The translations under genes and the position numbers were made by a program. From positions 1 through 55,853 of the forward strand of contig JAFYNK010000044.1 in assembly GCA_017548125.1 (NCBI GenBank): a stretch of DNA of 55,853 bases, in the 5' to 3' direction. The notes beneath the pieces were generated by a model. The model did not search any database. It was not told the DNA's origin and was given only the letters and a program-made list of their open reading frames with translations. Source of the stretch: Bacteroidales bacterium. Its GTDB lineage: Bacteria > Bacteroidota > Bacteroidia > Bacteroidales > F082. Positions 18,938-28,623 of the stretch are shown in pieces. How positions within the stretch are numbered: the first letter of the stretch is position 1; every line of letters starts with the position of its first letter.

Positions 18938-20323
18938 ATGAAAAAGTATTCATTTTTATTTGTTTTGATTGCGACATTATTGATGTCATGCGGCAAAGAT
19001 CCTGTTAAACCTACAGTCGCTACCAATGAACCAACAGAGATAACTGCGACTTCTGCATTATGTGGTGGAGAAGTTACAAACGACGGTGGAGCAGAAGTGA
19101 CGGCAAGAGGCGTTTGCTGGAGTACGGAACAAAACCCAACTTTGGAAAATTCTTTCACAACAGACGGTAATGGCGTCGGCGCTTATCAGTCTGGCTTGTA
19201 CGACTTGGCGCAAAATACAACTTATTATGTCAGAGCGTATGCAGCTAATAGCGAAGGCACTGCTTATGGAGAAGAAAAGACTTTCACAACATTATTAATT
19301 AATGATGATAACGAAGGCGACGAAGATAATGATGGTGAAGATAATGGCGACGAAGATAATGATGGCGATAATGATGATGAAGATAATGGTGACGAAGATA
19401 ATGATGGCGATAATAATGATGATGATAATGGCGGTGACGAAGATAATGATGGCGATGAAATAATAATAGAATTGCCTTCTGTTGCAACTAATGATATTGT
19501 GGAGATAACAGAGACATCGGCAGTTTGCGGTGGCGAAGTTACTAACGACGGCGGCGCTGAAGTGATTGCAAGAGGTGTTTGCTGGAGCTTGAACCAAAAT
19601 CCTACAATAAACGACAGTCACACTGCAGATGGAAGCGGCATGGGATTGTTTGCGTCAAATCTCTTAGACCTTTCACAAAATACGACATATTATGTCAGAG
19701 CATACGCTACCAACAGTGAAGGCACAGCCTACGGAGAAGAAAAGAGCTTCACCACATTGGAAGTTATTGAAGGCAATACAATCAATGGTTATGAGTATGT
19801 CGATTTAGGTTTGCCAAGCGGTCTGAAATGGGCTACATGCAATGTAGGCGCTGCCGAACCTCAAGACGTAGGTTCTTATTTCGCATGGGGTGAACTGAAA
19901 CAAAAACAGTCATATACTCCAGACAACAGCGCTACTTATGGCGTTCCAATGGGCGATATTTCCGGTGATGCTCAATACGATGTCGCAGCAGCTTCTTGGG
20001 GTTCTACCTGGAGAATGCCAACAGAAGCTGAAGCAAGAGAACTGAAAGATAATTGCACTTGGGAATGGATAACCGTAGATGTCAATATGCAAGGATGCAT
20101 CGTGACTGGTCCAAATGGCAACCAGATTTATCTCCCAGCAGCAGGATTCAAAACAAACGAAACAGTGGATTTCTATGATGCAGAAGGCGCTTATTGGATC
20201 TCAACACCTGATAATTCTGATCCTGGATTCTCTTATTTCTTGTATTTCTACAATACAAACTTCTGTAATTTAGGATGGTTCAGCCGCTATGCAGGTCTGT
20301 TGATACGTCCAGTGTCTGAATGA
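18938..20323 (+). CDS. Lipoprotein with two Fn3-like repeats, an acidic linker and a FISUMP-like domain
   Basis: 461 residues. A lipoprotein signal ends at Cys18 (LLMSCGK). Two beta-sandwich repeats of about 90 residues share ATSALCGGEVTNDGG and NTTYYVRAYA.NSEGTAYG (about 25-115 and 180-275). Between them lies a highly acidic linker of repeating DEDNDGD units (about 120-177), possibly calcium-binding. The C-terminal domain (about 283-461) starts YEYVDLGLPSGLKWATCNVGA and continues GSYFAWGE and TWRMPTEAEARELKDNC, the pattern of the Fibrobacter succinogenes major paralogous domain found in many Bacteroidota surface lipoproteins. Expected at the cell surface or periplasmic face; ligand unknown. 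It is monocistronic, with terminator at 20361. Domain naming is from recognition of motifs. Confidence 0.85.
   Translation: MKKYSFLFVLIATLLMSCGKDPVKPTVATNEPTEITATSALCGGEVTNDGGAEVTARGVCWSTEQNPTLENSFTTDGNGVGAYQSGLYDLAQNTTYYVRAYAANSEGTAYGEEKTFTTLLINDDNEGDEDNDGEDNGDEDNDGDNDDEDNGDEDNDGDNNDDDNGGDEDNDGDEIIIELPSVATNDIVEITETSAVCGGEVTNDGGAEVIARGVCWSLNQNPTINDSHTADGSGMGLFASNLLDLSQNTTYYVRAYATNSEGTAYGEEKSFTTLEVIEGNTINGYEYVDLGLPSGLKWATCNVGAAEPQDVGSYFAWGELKQKQSYTPDNSATYGVPMGDISGDAQYDVAAASWGSTWRMPTEAEARELKDNCTWEWITVDVNMQGCIVTGPNGNQIYLPAAGFKTNETVDFYDAEGAYWISTPDNSDPGFSYFLYFYNTNFCNLGWFSRYAGLLIRPVSE
19297..19470 (+). repeat. Acidic coding repeat (period about 18-24 bases)
   Basis: Repeated gacgaagataatgatggc units encode Asp/Glu/Asn/Gly only. 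Purine-rich simple repeats of this kind can change length by slippage; units are multiples of three, so the frame would be kept. Confidence 0.8.
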
Positions 20324-20360
20324 AAGTCAATAAGTCAATAAGACAATAAGTCAATAAGTG
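20323..20360. repeat. Word repeat agtcaataagacaataag
   Basis: Five copies of gtcaataa/gacaataa begin at the stop codon of the lipoprotein gene and end at the terminator stem. Confidence 0.8.
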
Positions 20361-20395
20361 GAGACGTCATTTTTTAGTGGCGTCTCTATTTTTTT
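20361..20395 (+). terminator. Terminator of the FISUMP-like lipoprotein
   Basis: GAGACG (20361-20366) pairs with CGTCTC (20381-20386), then a T-run. Stem and loop wording (gacgtcattttt..gtggcgtctc) match the oxyR terminator at 29171 almost exactly. Confidence 0.85.
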
Positions 20396-20448
20396 AAAAA
20401 GCTTTAATTTTTTTAACATTTCCTATTGCATTTAGAAAAAAAGCATAT

Positions 20449-20456
20449 TAACTTTG
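20449..20456 (+). promoter_or_regulatory. -7 box of rel
   Basis: TAACTTTG matches TAnnTTTG. Transcription should start around 20460-20463, so ATG 20466 would be almost leaderless and ATG 20478 has a short leader. Confidence 0.5.
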
Positions 20457-20477
20457 CGAGTTTAAATGCTGAAAGTG

Positions 20478-22685
20478 ATGAATTATCCTGATACTTACTC
20501 CAAAGAAGAACAAGAGCAAATGAACAAGCAATTTGAGGTGTTGCTTGAATCTTGGACATCAGAAAAAAATGAACATGATATTGAGCTTGTTAGGAAGGCG
20601 TACGAGTTTGCAGCCTTGGCTCATAAGGACGCACGTCGTAAGTCGGGCGAGCCTTATATCTTCCATCCAATAGCAGTGGCTATAATCGTAGCTAAGGAGA
20701 TAGGAATGGGTACGACGTCCATCGTCAGCGCTCTTCTGCATGATGTCGTCGAGGATACGGAATACACTGAGGAGTATATCAGCGATGAGTTCGGTCCTAA
20801 GGTGGCTCGTGTGGTGAAAGGCCTCACCAAACTCGAAGGCATCGATTTTCAAAACAGCATCGAAAGCATTCAGGCAGAGAACTATAGAAAGATTGTCAAT
20901 GCGATGTCGGATGATATTAGAGTCATCCTGGTGAAACTTGCCGACAGACTTCACAACATGAGGACGCTCGAATCGATGCCGCATCATAAACAGCTTAAAA
21001 TAGCATCAGAAACGCTCTCTTTTTACGCACCTCTCGCTTATCGTCTGGGTCTCTATGACATTAAAATGGAACTCGAAAATTTATGTCTTAAATATATAAA
21101 CCCTCAGGTGTATGAGTCGGTTTCAAAACAGCTGGACGAGATAAGGGAAAGTAAAAAAGCTGAACTTGAAGAGTTTGCAAGACCTGTTAAAGCCGAACTC
21201 GAAAAGATAGGCGTCAAGGCTGATATACAGATTCTTGAGAGAAGCCAAAGCGGTATTTGGGAGAGAATGCATAAATATGAACTCTCGTTGAATGAGATAT
21301 ACGATGTGTTTGTGCTCCGAATCGTCATCGATTGCCCGTTGGAATTGGAAAAGATTCAGTGCTGGCAGACATTCGGCATCTTGACGATGTTCTACAGACC
21401 TAACAACGCTCGACTTAGAGACTGGCTCTCATTCCCTAAGACAAACGGTTATGAGTCTATTCATGCCGTGTTCATGAGCCAGCAGGGCAACTGGATTGAA
21501 ACGCAGATAAGGACACAAAAGATGGACATCATCGCAAGACGCGGAGTGATGGCTTACCTTAAATATAAAAACGACAACAACAGCCTAATGTCGTGGCTCG
21601 ATAATGTCAAGAATCTCACAAATTCGGGCGACTCTTCCGCTATAGAATTTCTCAATAGTTTTAAATTGGACTTGTTCAATGACGAAATTTTCGTCTTCAC
21701 TCCAAAAGGTGAAATGAAAAACATGCCTAAGGGATCTACTGTTCTCGACTTCGCATATATGATTCACAGTGAGATAGGTAATCATTGCATAGGAGCTAAT
21801 GTCAATAAGAAACTGGTGCAGATGGATTATGTCTTGACAATGGGCGACCAGGTGGAAGTCATAACCTCTGATTTCCAGGTGCCGCAGGAAAAATCGTTCG
21901 GCTATCTGGTTACGTCTTTGGCTAAGTCGCGTCTTAAAAACGGAATCAAGGATTATAGAAGGACATTCAAGGAAAAAGGAAAATCGAGACTTGAGGAATT
22001 TTTCAAGAGCTACAACGTCGATTTCAGCCGTCAGAACATAAATTATATAGTGGAAAAAGTAGGTCTCGCTGGACGTATCGACTTGTATTATTATGTTGCG
22101 TTGGGTAAAATAACCCGTGAAGATATTGAGCCTCTGTTCAATAACGGACGTCGTTCTTCTAATGTCTTGCTTAAGATTCTCACTTTCGGTTTGGCTGGCT
22201 CCACTGCCAAAGAGGATAATATGAATGCTGAGGGCGAAAATAATGAAAGAAATGAATTGGATTACACAATATCAACATGTTGCAACCCTATCCCTGGAGA
22301 TGATGTCGTGGCTATTTCTTTCCCTAATCAGCCGCTGCAAATACACCGTCCAGATTGTCCTAAAGCCATCAGCCTCATGTCGCGTTATGGCAAAAACATC
22401 GTGAAGGCAAAATGGAAATTCAGCGAAGACATTGCATTCATGGCGACGCTTAAGATAACCGGCGTCAATAAAAAAGGATTCGGCTCGTCATTGTTTACTG
22501 CCTTGAACGAAAAATTTGAACTTGACCTTCATTCAGTCAAGATATTAGGCGAAGGCGGAATGGTGAATGCCGTTGTGTGTTTTTATGTTAATAATGTTAA
22601 ACAATTAGACGCAGTTATCGGTGAGTTGAGAAAAATGCCGCTTGTCAATAAGGTGACAAGAATGGAAAGAAACGTTGAATGTTAA
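20478..22685 (+). CDS. RelA/SpoT family (p)ppGpp hydrolase/synthetase
   Basis: About 735 residues. Long RSH protein of the stringent response. The N-terminal HD hydrolase domain looks complete: RKSGEPYIFHP, HDVVED at residues 88-93 and KLADRLHNMRTL. The synthetase domain has YDVFVLRIVI, FPKTNGYESIH and IETQIRT, but the ATP-contacting stretch that usually reads RxKxxYSIxxKM is ILERSQSGIWERM here (about 251-264), so several basic residues are changed. A TGS domain follows (about 396-466), then the CCNPIPGDDVV zinc-finger-like region and a C-terminal ACT domain. ATG 20478 (MNYPDTYSKEEQ) is chosen from promoter spacing; 20466 adds four residues. Hydrolase function is well supported; synthetase strength is doubtful. 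No terminator hairpin is seen between this gene and purA apart from the structure at 22757. Confidence 0.93.
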   Translation: MNYPDTYSKEEQEQMNKQFEVLLESWTSEKNEHDIELVRKAYEFAALAHKDARRKSGEPYIFHPIAVAIIVAKEIGMGTTSIVSALLHDVVEDTEYTEEYISDEFGPKVARVVKGLTKLEGIDFQNSIESIQAENYRKIVNAMSDDIRVILVKLADRLHNMRTLESMPHHKQLKIASETLSFYAPLAYRLGLYDIKMELENLCLKYINPQVYESVSKQLDEIRESKKAELEEFARPVKAELEKIGVKADIQILERSQSGIWERMHKYELSLNEIYDVFVLRIVIDCPLELEKIQCWQTFGILTMFYRPNNARLRDWLSFPKTNGYESIHAVFMSQQGNWIETQIRTQKMDIIARRGVMAYLKYKNDNNSLMSWLDNVKNLTNSGDSSAIEFLNSFKLDLFNDEIFVFTPKGEMKNMPKGSTVLDFAYMIHSEIGNHCIGANVNKKLVQMDYVLTMGDQVEVITSDFQVPQEKSFGYLVTSLAKSRLKNGIKDYRRTFKEKGKSRLEEFFKSYNVDFSRQNINYIVEKVGLAGRIDLYYYVALGKITREDIEPLFNNGRRSSNVLLKILTFGLAGSTAKEDNMNAEGENNERNELDYTISTCCNPIPGDDVVAISFPNQPLQIHRPDCPKAISLMSRYGKNIVKAKWKFSEDIAFMATLKITGVNKKGFGSSLFTALNEKFELDLHSVKILGEGGMVNAVVCFYVNNVKQLDAVIGELRKMPLVNKVTRMERNVEC

Positions 22686-22745
22686 CCACTTAGTGATAAT
22701 TTAATTTTTAAACAATTTTTTTCATAATCGTACTGAGATTTTTAC

Positions 22746-22753
22746 TAATTTTG
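22746..22753 (+). promoter_or_regulatory. -7 box of purA
   Basis: TAATTTTG matches TAnnTTTG. The predicted transcription start (about 22757-22760) coincides with the first stem of the structured leader. No clear -33 TTTG is seen. Confidence 0.5.
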
Positions 22754-22756
22754 AAT

Positions 22757-22819
22757 GCTAAATACACATACCTTCCAGTATGCACTCCGAATCGCGAGTG
22801 ATATTTAGCCTGTTTTTTT
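22757..22819 (+). ncRNA. Candidate three-way-junction leader RNA or attenuator of purA
   Basis: P1 pairs 22757-22764 (GCTAAATA) with 22802-22809 (TATTTAGC), eight perfect pairs. Inside it P2 pairs 22767-22771 (CATAC) with 22778-22782 (GTATG), loop CTTCCA; P3 follows at once, pairing 22783-22787 (CACTC) with 22796-22800 (GAGTG), loop CGAATCGC. TTC in loop 2 could pair with GAA in loop 3. Junction spacers are 2, 0 and 1 bases. P1 is followed within three bases by seven T. The RNA ends 28 bases before the purA ATG. It matches no riboswitch class I recognise. It could be a cis-acting leader, a short sRNA, or only an elaborate terminator for rel. Confidence 0.5.
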
Positions 22820-22841
22820 GTAAAATATTAAAAATCAATAA

Positions 22842-24143
<1,302 letters not shown>

Positions 24144-24148
24144 TAATT

Positions 24149-26791
24149 ATGACTATGAAAAAGATTAAGAACTTATTGATAGCCATTTTCGTTGTTGGCT
24201 TCATGTCTTCATGTTCCAATAGTGGAGACCATTTTATCTCTGATGCAACACAACGCGCTGAAGTCGAGAAGGACCTTCAGGAAAAGATGGCGCAGCTCCC
24301 AAATGGCGATTTGTTCAATATCTTAAACAACACAGAGCTGGCACAAAAAGAAAAAGAAGCATTGCAGTTCTTGTATGCTTATATGCCGCTCAGCGATATC
24401 ACCGATTACCCTGGCGCTTTCTATCATAAGAATATATTAGCATCATATAAAGCTAAGGAAGAGATGCCTTGGGGTAAAAGCGTTCCAGAAAGAGAATTCA
24501 ATCACTTTGTCGTTCCTGTCAGAATCAATAATGAAAACTTGGACGACTCAAGATTTGTCTTCTATCAAGAGTTGAAAGACAGAGTGAAAGACTTGTCAAT
24601 GAATGACGCTGTCTTGGAAATCAACCACTGGTGTCATGAAAAAGCCAACTACAAAGGCTCAGACTCAAGAACAAGCTCTCCTCTTGCAACAGTGAAGACA
24701 TCATGGGGACGCTGCGGCGAAGAGTCAACGTTCCTTGTAGCAGCATTGCGTGCTATGTGTATCCCTGCTCGTCAGGTCTATACTCCTCGTTGGGCTCACT
24801 GCGACGACAACCACGCTTGGGTTGAGGCTTACGTCGATGGTGAATGGCATTTCCTAGGCGCATGTGAACCAGAACCAGTGCTCGACCTCGGTTGGTTCAA
24901 CGCTCCAGCTTCACGCTGCCTCCTCCTTCACACTCGCGTGTTCGGCCGTTACTATGGACCAGAAGAGGTTATCGACGTAACTCCAAACCACACTGAAATC
25001 AACGTGGTTTATAATTACGCTGAAACATCAAAGATGACTGTTAAAGTCGTTGATATTAACGATAATCCAGTTCCAGACGCTAGAGTAGAGTTCAAGATCT
25101 ATAACTATGCTGAATTCTGCGGCGTTGCTGTTAAGGAAACAGATGAAAAAGGCGAGACATGGATGACAGCAGGTAAAGGCGATATGCTCGTCTATGCTTC
25201 TAAAGATGGTAAATTCGGTTTCCAAGAAATGCCTTTCGGCGAGAAAAACGAAGTGATAGTTAAACTTGACAACTGCCATGGCAATGAGATGATAGTGGAA
25301 TATGACATCACTCCTCCTGCAGAAAAGGCTAAGATGCCTAACGTAACACCTGAAATGCGCGCTGAAAACGACCGCCGTTTTGCTTACGAAGACTCATTGA
25401 GAAATGCTTATGTCGCTTCTTTCCCAAGAAACTTCAAAGATAAAGAAGTCAATGCCTTGATAGAAAAATCATGGGGTAACTACCAAACTATCATGGACTT
25501 CATCGCTTATGCTGACGATAAGGCAAAAGCAAGAATAGCATTGAACCTTCTCCAAGAAATCAGCGATAAGGACTTGCGCGATATCTCTTTGGAAGTGTTG
25601 AAAGATAACTTCGACTATTCTCCTAAAGGCAAAGGTGATATTTATAACGCATATATCTTGAATCCTCGCGTTTCTAATGAAATGCTCGTGCCTTATAAAA
25701 AAGTTCTCTCTGAATATTTCCCAAAACCACAGGCTGAAAGATTCAAAAACAACCCTCAAGAACTTATCAACTGGATTAAAGATAACATCGTTATAAAGAA
25801 CGAACTGAATGCACGCAACATCCCAATGGCTCCTCCAAGTGTTTTGAAATCAAAGATAACAGACTCACGCTCAAGAGGTATCTTCTTCGTGTCAATGGCA
25901 CGCTCTCTCGGTATCGCTTCACGTATAGATCCTGTTACTGGCAAAGTTCAATATCTTGCAGGTAAAGACTGGATTGATGTCAAATTTGAAGAAGAAGCTG
26001 ATGTTGAAGTCGTTCCAACACGTCAAGGCACTTTGATGGCATCTTACAAACCAATGGGAGCATTGACAGACCTTAGATATTACACTCATTTCTCAATAAA
26101 GAAATTCGACGGTGTGAAGTTCGTATTGTTAGCTTACGACGCTAAAGACCCAGGCATGGACTTCGGCGAACAATATTCTACTTTGTTTGAAAACGGTCTC
26201 GCCCTCGACCCTGGCTATTACGTCTTGACAACAGGCACACGTCTCTCTGACGGCAGCGTGCTCTCTCGTATGACATTCTTCAATATTGAATCAGATCAGA
26301 CAACAAATATCGAGTTGGTGATGAGAGAACCAGAAAAAGGTCTTAAGATCATCGGTAACTTCAACTCTGAAAACGTTTATGTACCGGTTGGTGAGACAGA
26401 GGCAAAGAGTTTGTTGGCTACAACAGGTCGCGGATTCTATGTTCTTGGTCTCTTGGACGGCGGCAGCGAACCAACAACACATGATATGTTGGATATTGCA
26501 GCTGTTAAAGATCAGTTGGATAAGTGGGGAAGAAGCTTCGTCTTCTTATTCCAAAATGAAGAACAAAAGAAGAACTTCGAAAAGAAGAACTTCCAAGGTC
26601 TTCCTGAAAACCACACCTTCGGTATCGAAGACGGCAAGATGTTGAAAGAGATCGTCGCTAATATGAGACTCCAAAGCGAAAATCTTCCAATATTCATCGT
26701 GGCTAATACACAAAACGAGATAGTATTCATCTCACAAGGCTACACCATCGGACTGGGAGAACAGCTGATGAAAGTCATCAATGAGCTTTAA
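24149..26791 (+). CDS. Transglutaminase-like lipoprotein with C-terminal thioredoxin-like region
   Basis: About 880 residues. ATG 24149 (MTMKKIKN) or 24155 is preferred to the longer frame from 24110, which overlaps purA. A lipoprotein signal ends at Cys22 (FMSSCS). The transglutaminase/protease-like core has the catalytic Cys189 in GRCGEES and His222 in DDNHAWVEAY, followed by acidic residues in EPEPVLDLGW. A carboxypeptidase-regulatory-like beta segment (VPDARVEFKIYNYAEF) comes next. A second, transglutaminase-like segment (SRGIFFVSMARSLGIASRID) lacks the Cys and His. The end (SFVFLFQNEEQKK, LPIFIVANTQNEIVFISQGYTIG) resembles a thioredoxin fold without a CxxC. Likely a periplasmic or surface protein-modifying or peptide-cleaving enzyme; substrate unknown. 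Probably in one transcript with purA and ended by the hairpin at 26821. Confidence 0.85.
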   Translation: MTMKKIKNLLIAIFVVGFMSSCSNSGDHFISDATQRAEVEKDLQEKMAQLPNGDLFNILNNTELAQKEKEALQFLYAYMPLSDITDYPGAFYHKNILASYKAKEEMPWGKSVPEREFNHFVVPVRINNENLDDSRFVFYQELKDRVKDLSMNDAVLEINHWCHEKANYKGSDSRTSSPLATVKTSWGRCGEESTFLVAALRAMCIPARQVYTPRWAHCDDNHAWVEAYVDGEWHFLGACEPEPVLDLGWFNAPASRCLLLHTRVFGRYYGPEEVIDVTPNHTEINVVYNYAETSKMTVKVVDINDNPVPDARVEFKIYNYAEFCGVAVKETDEKGETWMTAGKGDMLVYASKDGKFGFQEMPFGEKNEVIVKLDNCHGNEMIVEYDITPPAEKAKMPNVTPEMRAENDRRFAYEDSLRNAYVASFPRNFKDKEVNALIEKSWGNYQTIMDFIAYADDKAKARIALNLLQEISDKDLRDISLEVLKDNFDYSPKGKGDIYNAYILNPRVSNEMLVPYKKVLSEYFPKPQAERFKNNPQELINWIKDNIVIKNELNARNIPMAPPSVLKSKITDSRSRGIFFVSMARSLGIASRIDPVTGKVQYLAGKDWIDVKFEEEADVEVVPTRQGTLMASYKPMGALTDLRYYTHFSIKKFDGVKFVLLAYDAKDPGMDFGEQYSTLFENGLALDPGYYVLTTGTRLSDGSVLSRMTFFNIESDQTTNIELVMREPEKGLKIIGNFNSENVYVPVGETEAKSLLATTGRGFYVLGLLDGGSEPTTHDMLDIAAVKDQLDKWGRSFVFLFQNEEQKKNFEKKNFQGLPENHTFGIEDGKMLKEIVANMRLQSENLPIFIVANTQNEIVFISQGYTIGLGEQLMKVINEL

Positions 26792-26820
26792 GCCTTTGGC
26801 TATTGGCCATTGAACTAATA

Positions 26821-26866
26821 AAAAAAACTCCGCGTAATTCATGTATTTACGCGGAGTTTTTTTTTG
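26821..26866. terminator. Terminator of the purA-transglutaminase unit (bidirectional)
   Basis: ACTCCGCGTAA pairs perfectly with TTACGCGGAGT across an eight-base loop, with A-run before and about nine T after. Confidence 0.92.
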
Positions 26867-26930
26867 AACTCAGAACTTTGAACTCAGAACTTGGAGTCTT
26901 GGTGACTTGGAGTCTTAGTGTCTTTTCTTT

Positions 26931-26958
26931 TGAAAATAAAAGAATGTTGATGCGTCTT
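26931..26958 (+). repeat. Right half-copy of the 50-bp palindromic repeat
   Basis: The words gaaaataaaagaatgttgat and gcgtctttctt are repeated with one or two changes at 27400-27431, 469 bases away; the left arm is missing here. Confidence 0.75.
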
Positions 26959-26973
26959 TCTTTTGTTTAAATA

Positions 26974-27079
26974 AAAAGTTCCGAAGGAACGGTAGTTCCC
27001 AGGCAGGTGATGGAGCGTTAGCGGAATCCCTGCAAAGAAGATTTGCCAAATTAATAAAAGCGCCGAAGGCACGACAGAA
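26974..27079 (+). repeat. 105-bp dispersed element, copy 1
   Basis: About 95 percent identical (five mismatches counted) to 28624-28728. It holds several mini-hairpins such as GTTCCGAAGGAAC and GCCGAAGGC. Confidence 0.85.
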
Positions 27080-27270
27080 AATTTTGTTCCTTTCTCTTTT
27101 TTTGCCGCAAAAAAGAGAAACAGAAAAAGCTCGCCGCTGCGTCTAAATCCGCTAAAATTTCATTGTCTGCGCTGGACAAAAATAAACTCGCTTCGCTCAG
27201 ACAGCATTTTTGTCTTAACCGCTTCGGCAATGAAATTTCTTAACGCTATTTAGCCGAGGCGGCAACCTGA
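27080..27270. repeat. Stem-loop-rich Bacteroidales-type intergenic element
   Basis: Nested inverted repeats: AAATTTCATTG (about 27154) with CAATGAAATTT (about 27229), and inside them GACAAAAAT with ATTTTTGTC. Words such as aactcgcttcgctcagaca are, to my memory, common between genes of Bacteroidales. No ORF is credible. Confidence 0.6.
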
Positions 27271-27376
27271 CGTCATTGACTTTAAACGATGGAAATCTAT
27301 AATTGAAAGTTGAAAATTGAAAGTTAGCCTCTGCTTGGTTCTTTAGGAACTGCTGAATTTATCGCAGCGCCTAATG

Positions 27377-27427
27377 TAGAGACATATCAACAATACCTTT
27401 GAAAATAAAAGAATGTTGATGCGTTTT
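27377..27427. repeat. 50-bp palindromic repeat, full copy
   Basis: Left arm AGAGACATATCAACA and right arm TGTTGATGCGTTTTT around a loop of about 20 bases. Confidence 0.7.
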
Positions 27428-27438
27428 TCTTATTGTAT

Positions 27439-28452
27439 TTATAATGTTAGAATAGGATTATTCAAAAGAATATCTATTATATGATGATATATTTCTTTGT
27501 CGTTTATCTTTGTAATGCTAGTTATTTTATTCCCGGCGTCTTTTGATGAAGCTCCGCAATGGAAAATGTTTTCATTTGGAGTGTCGTAATCTGTTATTAT
27601 ATATCTGTCATGGTAAGTGCCGTTGGTTCTGTAAAATGATATGTCAATATTGGGATATTGTTTTTTGAAATCATCGTATTCAAACTGATGGAGACCTTTC
27701 CCGATATTGTCGCTGAAAATACAAACCTTGATGTTTTCTCTTATGTTTTTTAATAATAATAATGTCTTGATTCCAATATAGTTGTCTATGATATAAATGC
27801 TTTTATTGGCTAAGTTGTATATGTTGTTGTAAGCAATGTCAGCGTTGAAATATTCACCGTTTAGGATTAAAATTTCAGATGTTTTGTTTTCTGTGAAGTT
27901 GTCAATGAATTTTGCGAAGTCATTTTTGGTAATCATCTCACTTTTAATCTTGGCAATGTCATTTGTGTTTTGAGTCGTTTGTAAGGAAAGTTGTATTATT
28001 TCTTTGTGTTCAATAATGTTGTTTGTAAGGATGAAATCTTTCATTTCTTTGAATGTTCTTATAAGGATAATACTTTGCTTTGTGGCAAGTTCTCCTTTTA
28101 AGACAGTCATCAGCATATAGATTCCTTGTTCGGTAAAAACGAAAGGAAGATACTTTGAATATTTGCCTAATTCTAAGGTCAAATTTTTTGACCTTAGTTT
28201 TGTGTTATTTGTGAAATCTGTTGGTAATGAATCGTTTGTTTTTATATTTGAGGTCAAATTTTTTGACCTTAATATTTCATTGTATTCTTCTTTTGTTAAT
28301 TGAAACCTGAAATCGGTATCGAATTTTTCAATGTTGTTTTTAACTTGCTGGTTAAATGCTTTTGTTGTATATCCGTATAGTTGTGCTAGATCTGAATCCA
28401 GCATAACTTTTACACCTCTTATGGTGTATATCAGATTTTTAATGTTTTTCAT
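27439..28452 (-). CDS. ORF6N-domain protein with C-terminal PLD-like region
   Basis: 337 residues. The N-terminal ORF6N/KilA-N-type domain is recognisable from NLIYTIRGVKVMLDSDLAQLYG, FNQQVKNNIEKF, FRFQLTKEEY and YLPFVFTEQGIYML; such domains bind DNA and are common in phages and integrated elements. A helical linker with predicted coiled coil (about 120-190) leads to a C-terminal region with YHDRYIITD and FHCGASSKDAG, resembling PLD-like domains (here HDR in place of HxK, so catalysis is doubtful). The gene stands alone, with its own TAnnTTTG box, between two repeat-rich patches that share the same elements, which suggests an acquired single-gene island. Function unknown; a phage-derived regulator or defence-associated protein are both possible. 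Confidence 0.8.
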   Translation of the reverse strand: MKNIKNLIYTIRGVKVMLDSDLAQLYGYTTKAFNQQVKNNIEKFDTDFRFQLTKEEYNEILRSKNLTSNIKTNDSLPTDFTNNTKLRSKNLTLELGKYSKYLPFVFTEQGIYMLMTVLKGELATKQSIILIRTFKEMKDFILTNNIIEHKEIIQLSLQTTQNTNDIAKIKSEMITKNDFAKFIDNFTENKTSEILILNGEYFNADIAYNNIYNLANKSIYIIDNYIGIKTLLLLKNIRENIKVCIFSDNIGKGLHQFEYDDFKKQYPNIDISFYRTNGTYHDRYIITDYDTPNENIFHCGASSKDAGNKITSITKINDKEIYHHIIDILLNNPILTL

Positions 28453-28477
28453 AAAATTTGGTTAAAAAGTTTTCCTG

Positions 28478-28485
28478 CAAAATTA
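28478..28485 (-). promoter_or_regulatory. -7 box of the ORF6N gene
   Basis: CAAAATTA on plus, TAATTTTG on minus, about 26 bases upstream of the ATG. Confidence 0.45.
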
Positions 28486-28533
28486 AGTCATCATTCCCAA
28501 ATAAAAAAGTTAAAAAATGTTAAAAATCACAAT

Positions 28534-28585
28534 GTAGAGTATCATATTACACCATAATAAACTATATGTCGTTGATGCGTCTTTT
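28534..28585. repeat. 50-bp palindromic repeat, degenerate copy
   Basis: Left arm gtagagtatcatatta is degenerate; right part atatgtcgttgatgcgtctt is repeated at 28915-28934. Confidence 0.6.
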
Positions 28586-28623
28586 GAGTTAAGAATTAGA
28601 AGTTAGGATTTGAGGAGTTTTTC

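Larger units (their letters stand above)
26792..27438. other. Repeat-rich intergenic region left of the ORF6N gene
   Basis: No gene seen. Contents in order: word repeat (26792-26812), terminator (26821-26866), word repeats of gaactcaga and gtgacttggagtctt types (26867-26925), a right-half copy of the 50-bp palindromic repeat (26931-26958), a 105-bp element also found at 28624, a stem-loop-rich element (27080-27270), and a full palindromic repeat (27377-27427). Confidence 0.75.

Noticed and set aside
19295-19621. Minus ORFs rich in Ile, His and Tyr
   Set aside because: Reverse reading of the acidic Asp/Asn repeat of the lipoprotein; a pure composition artefact.
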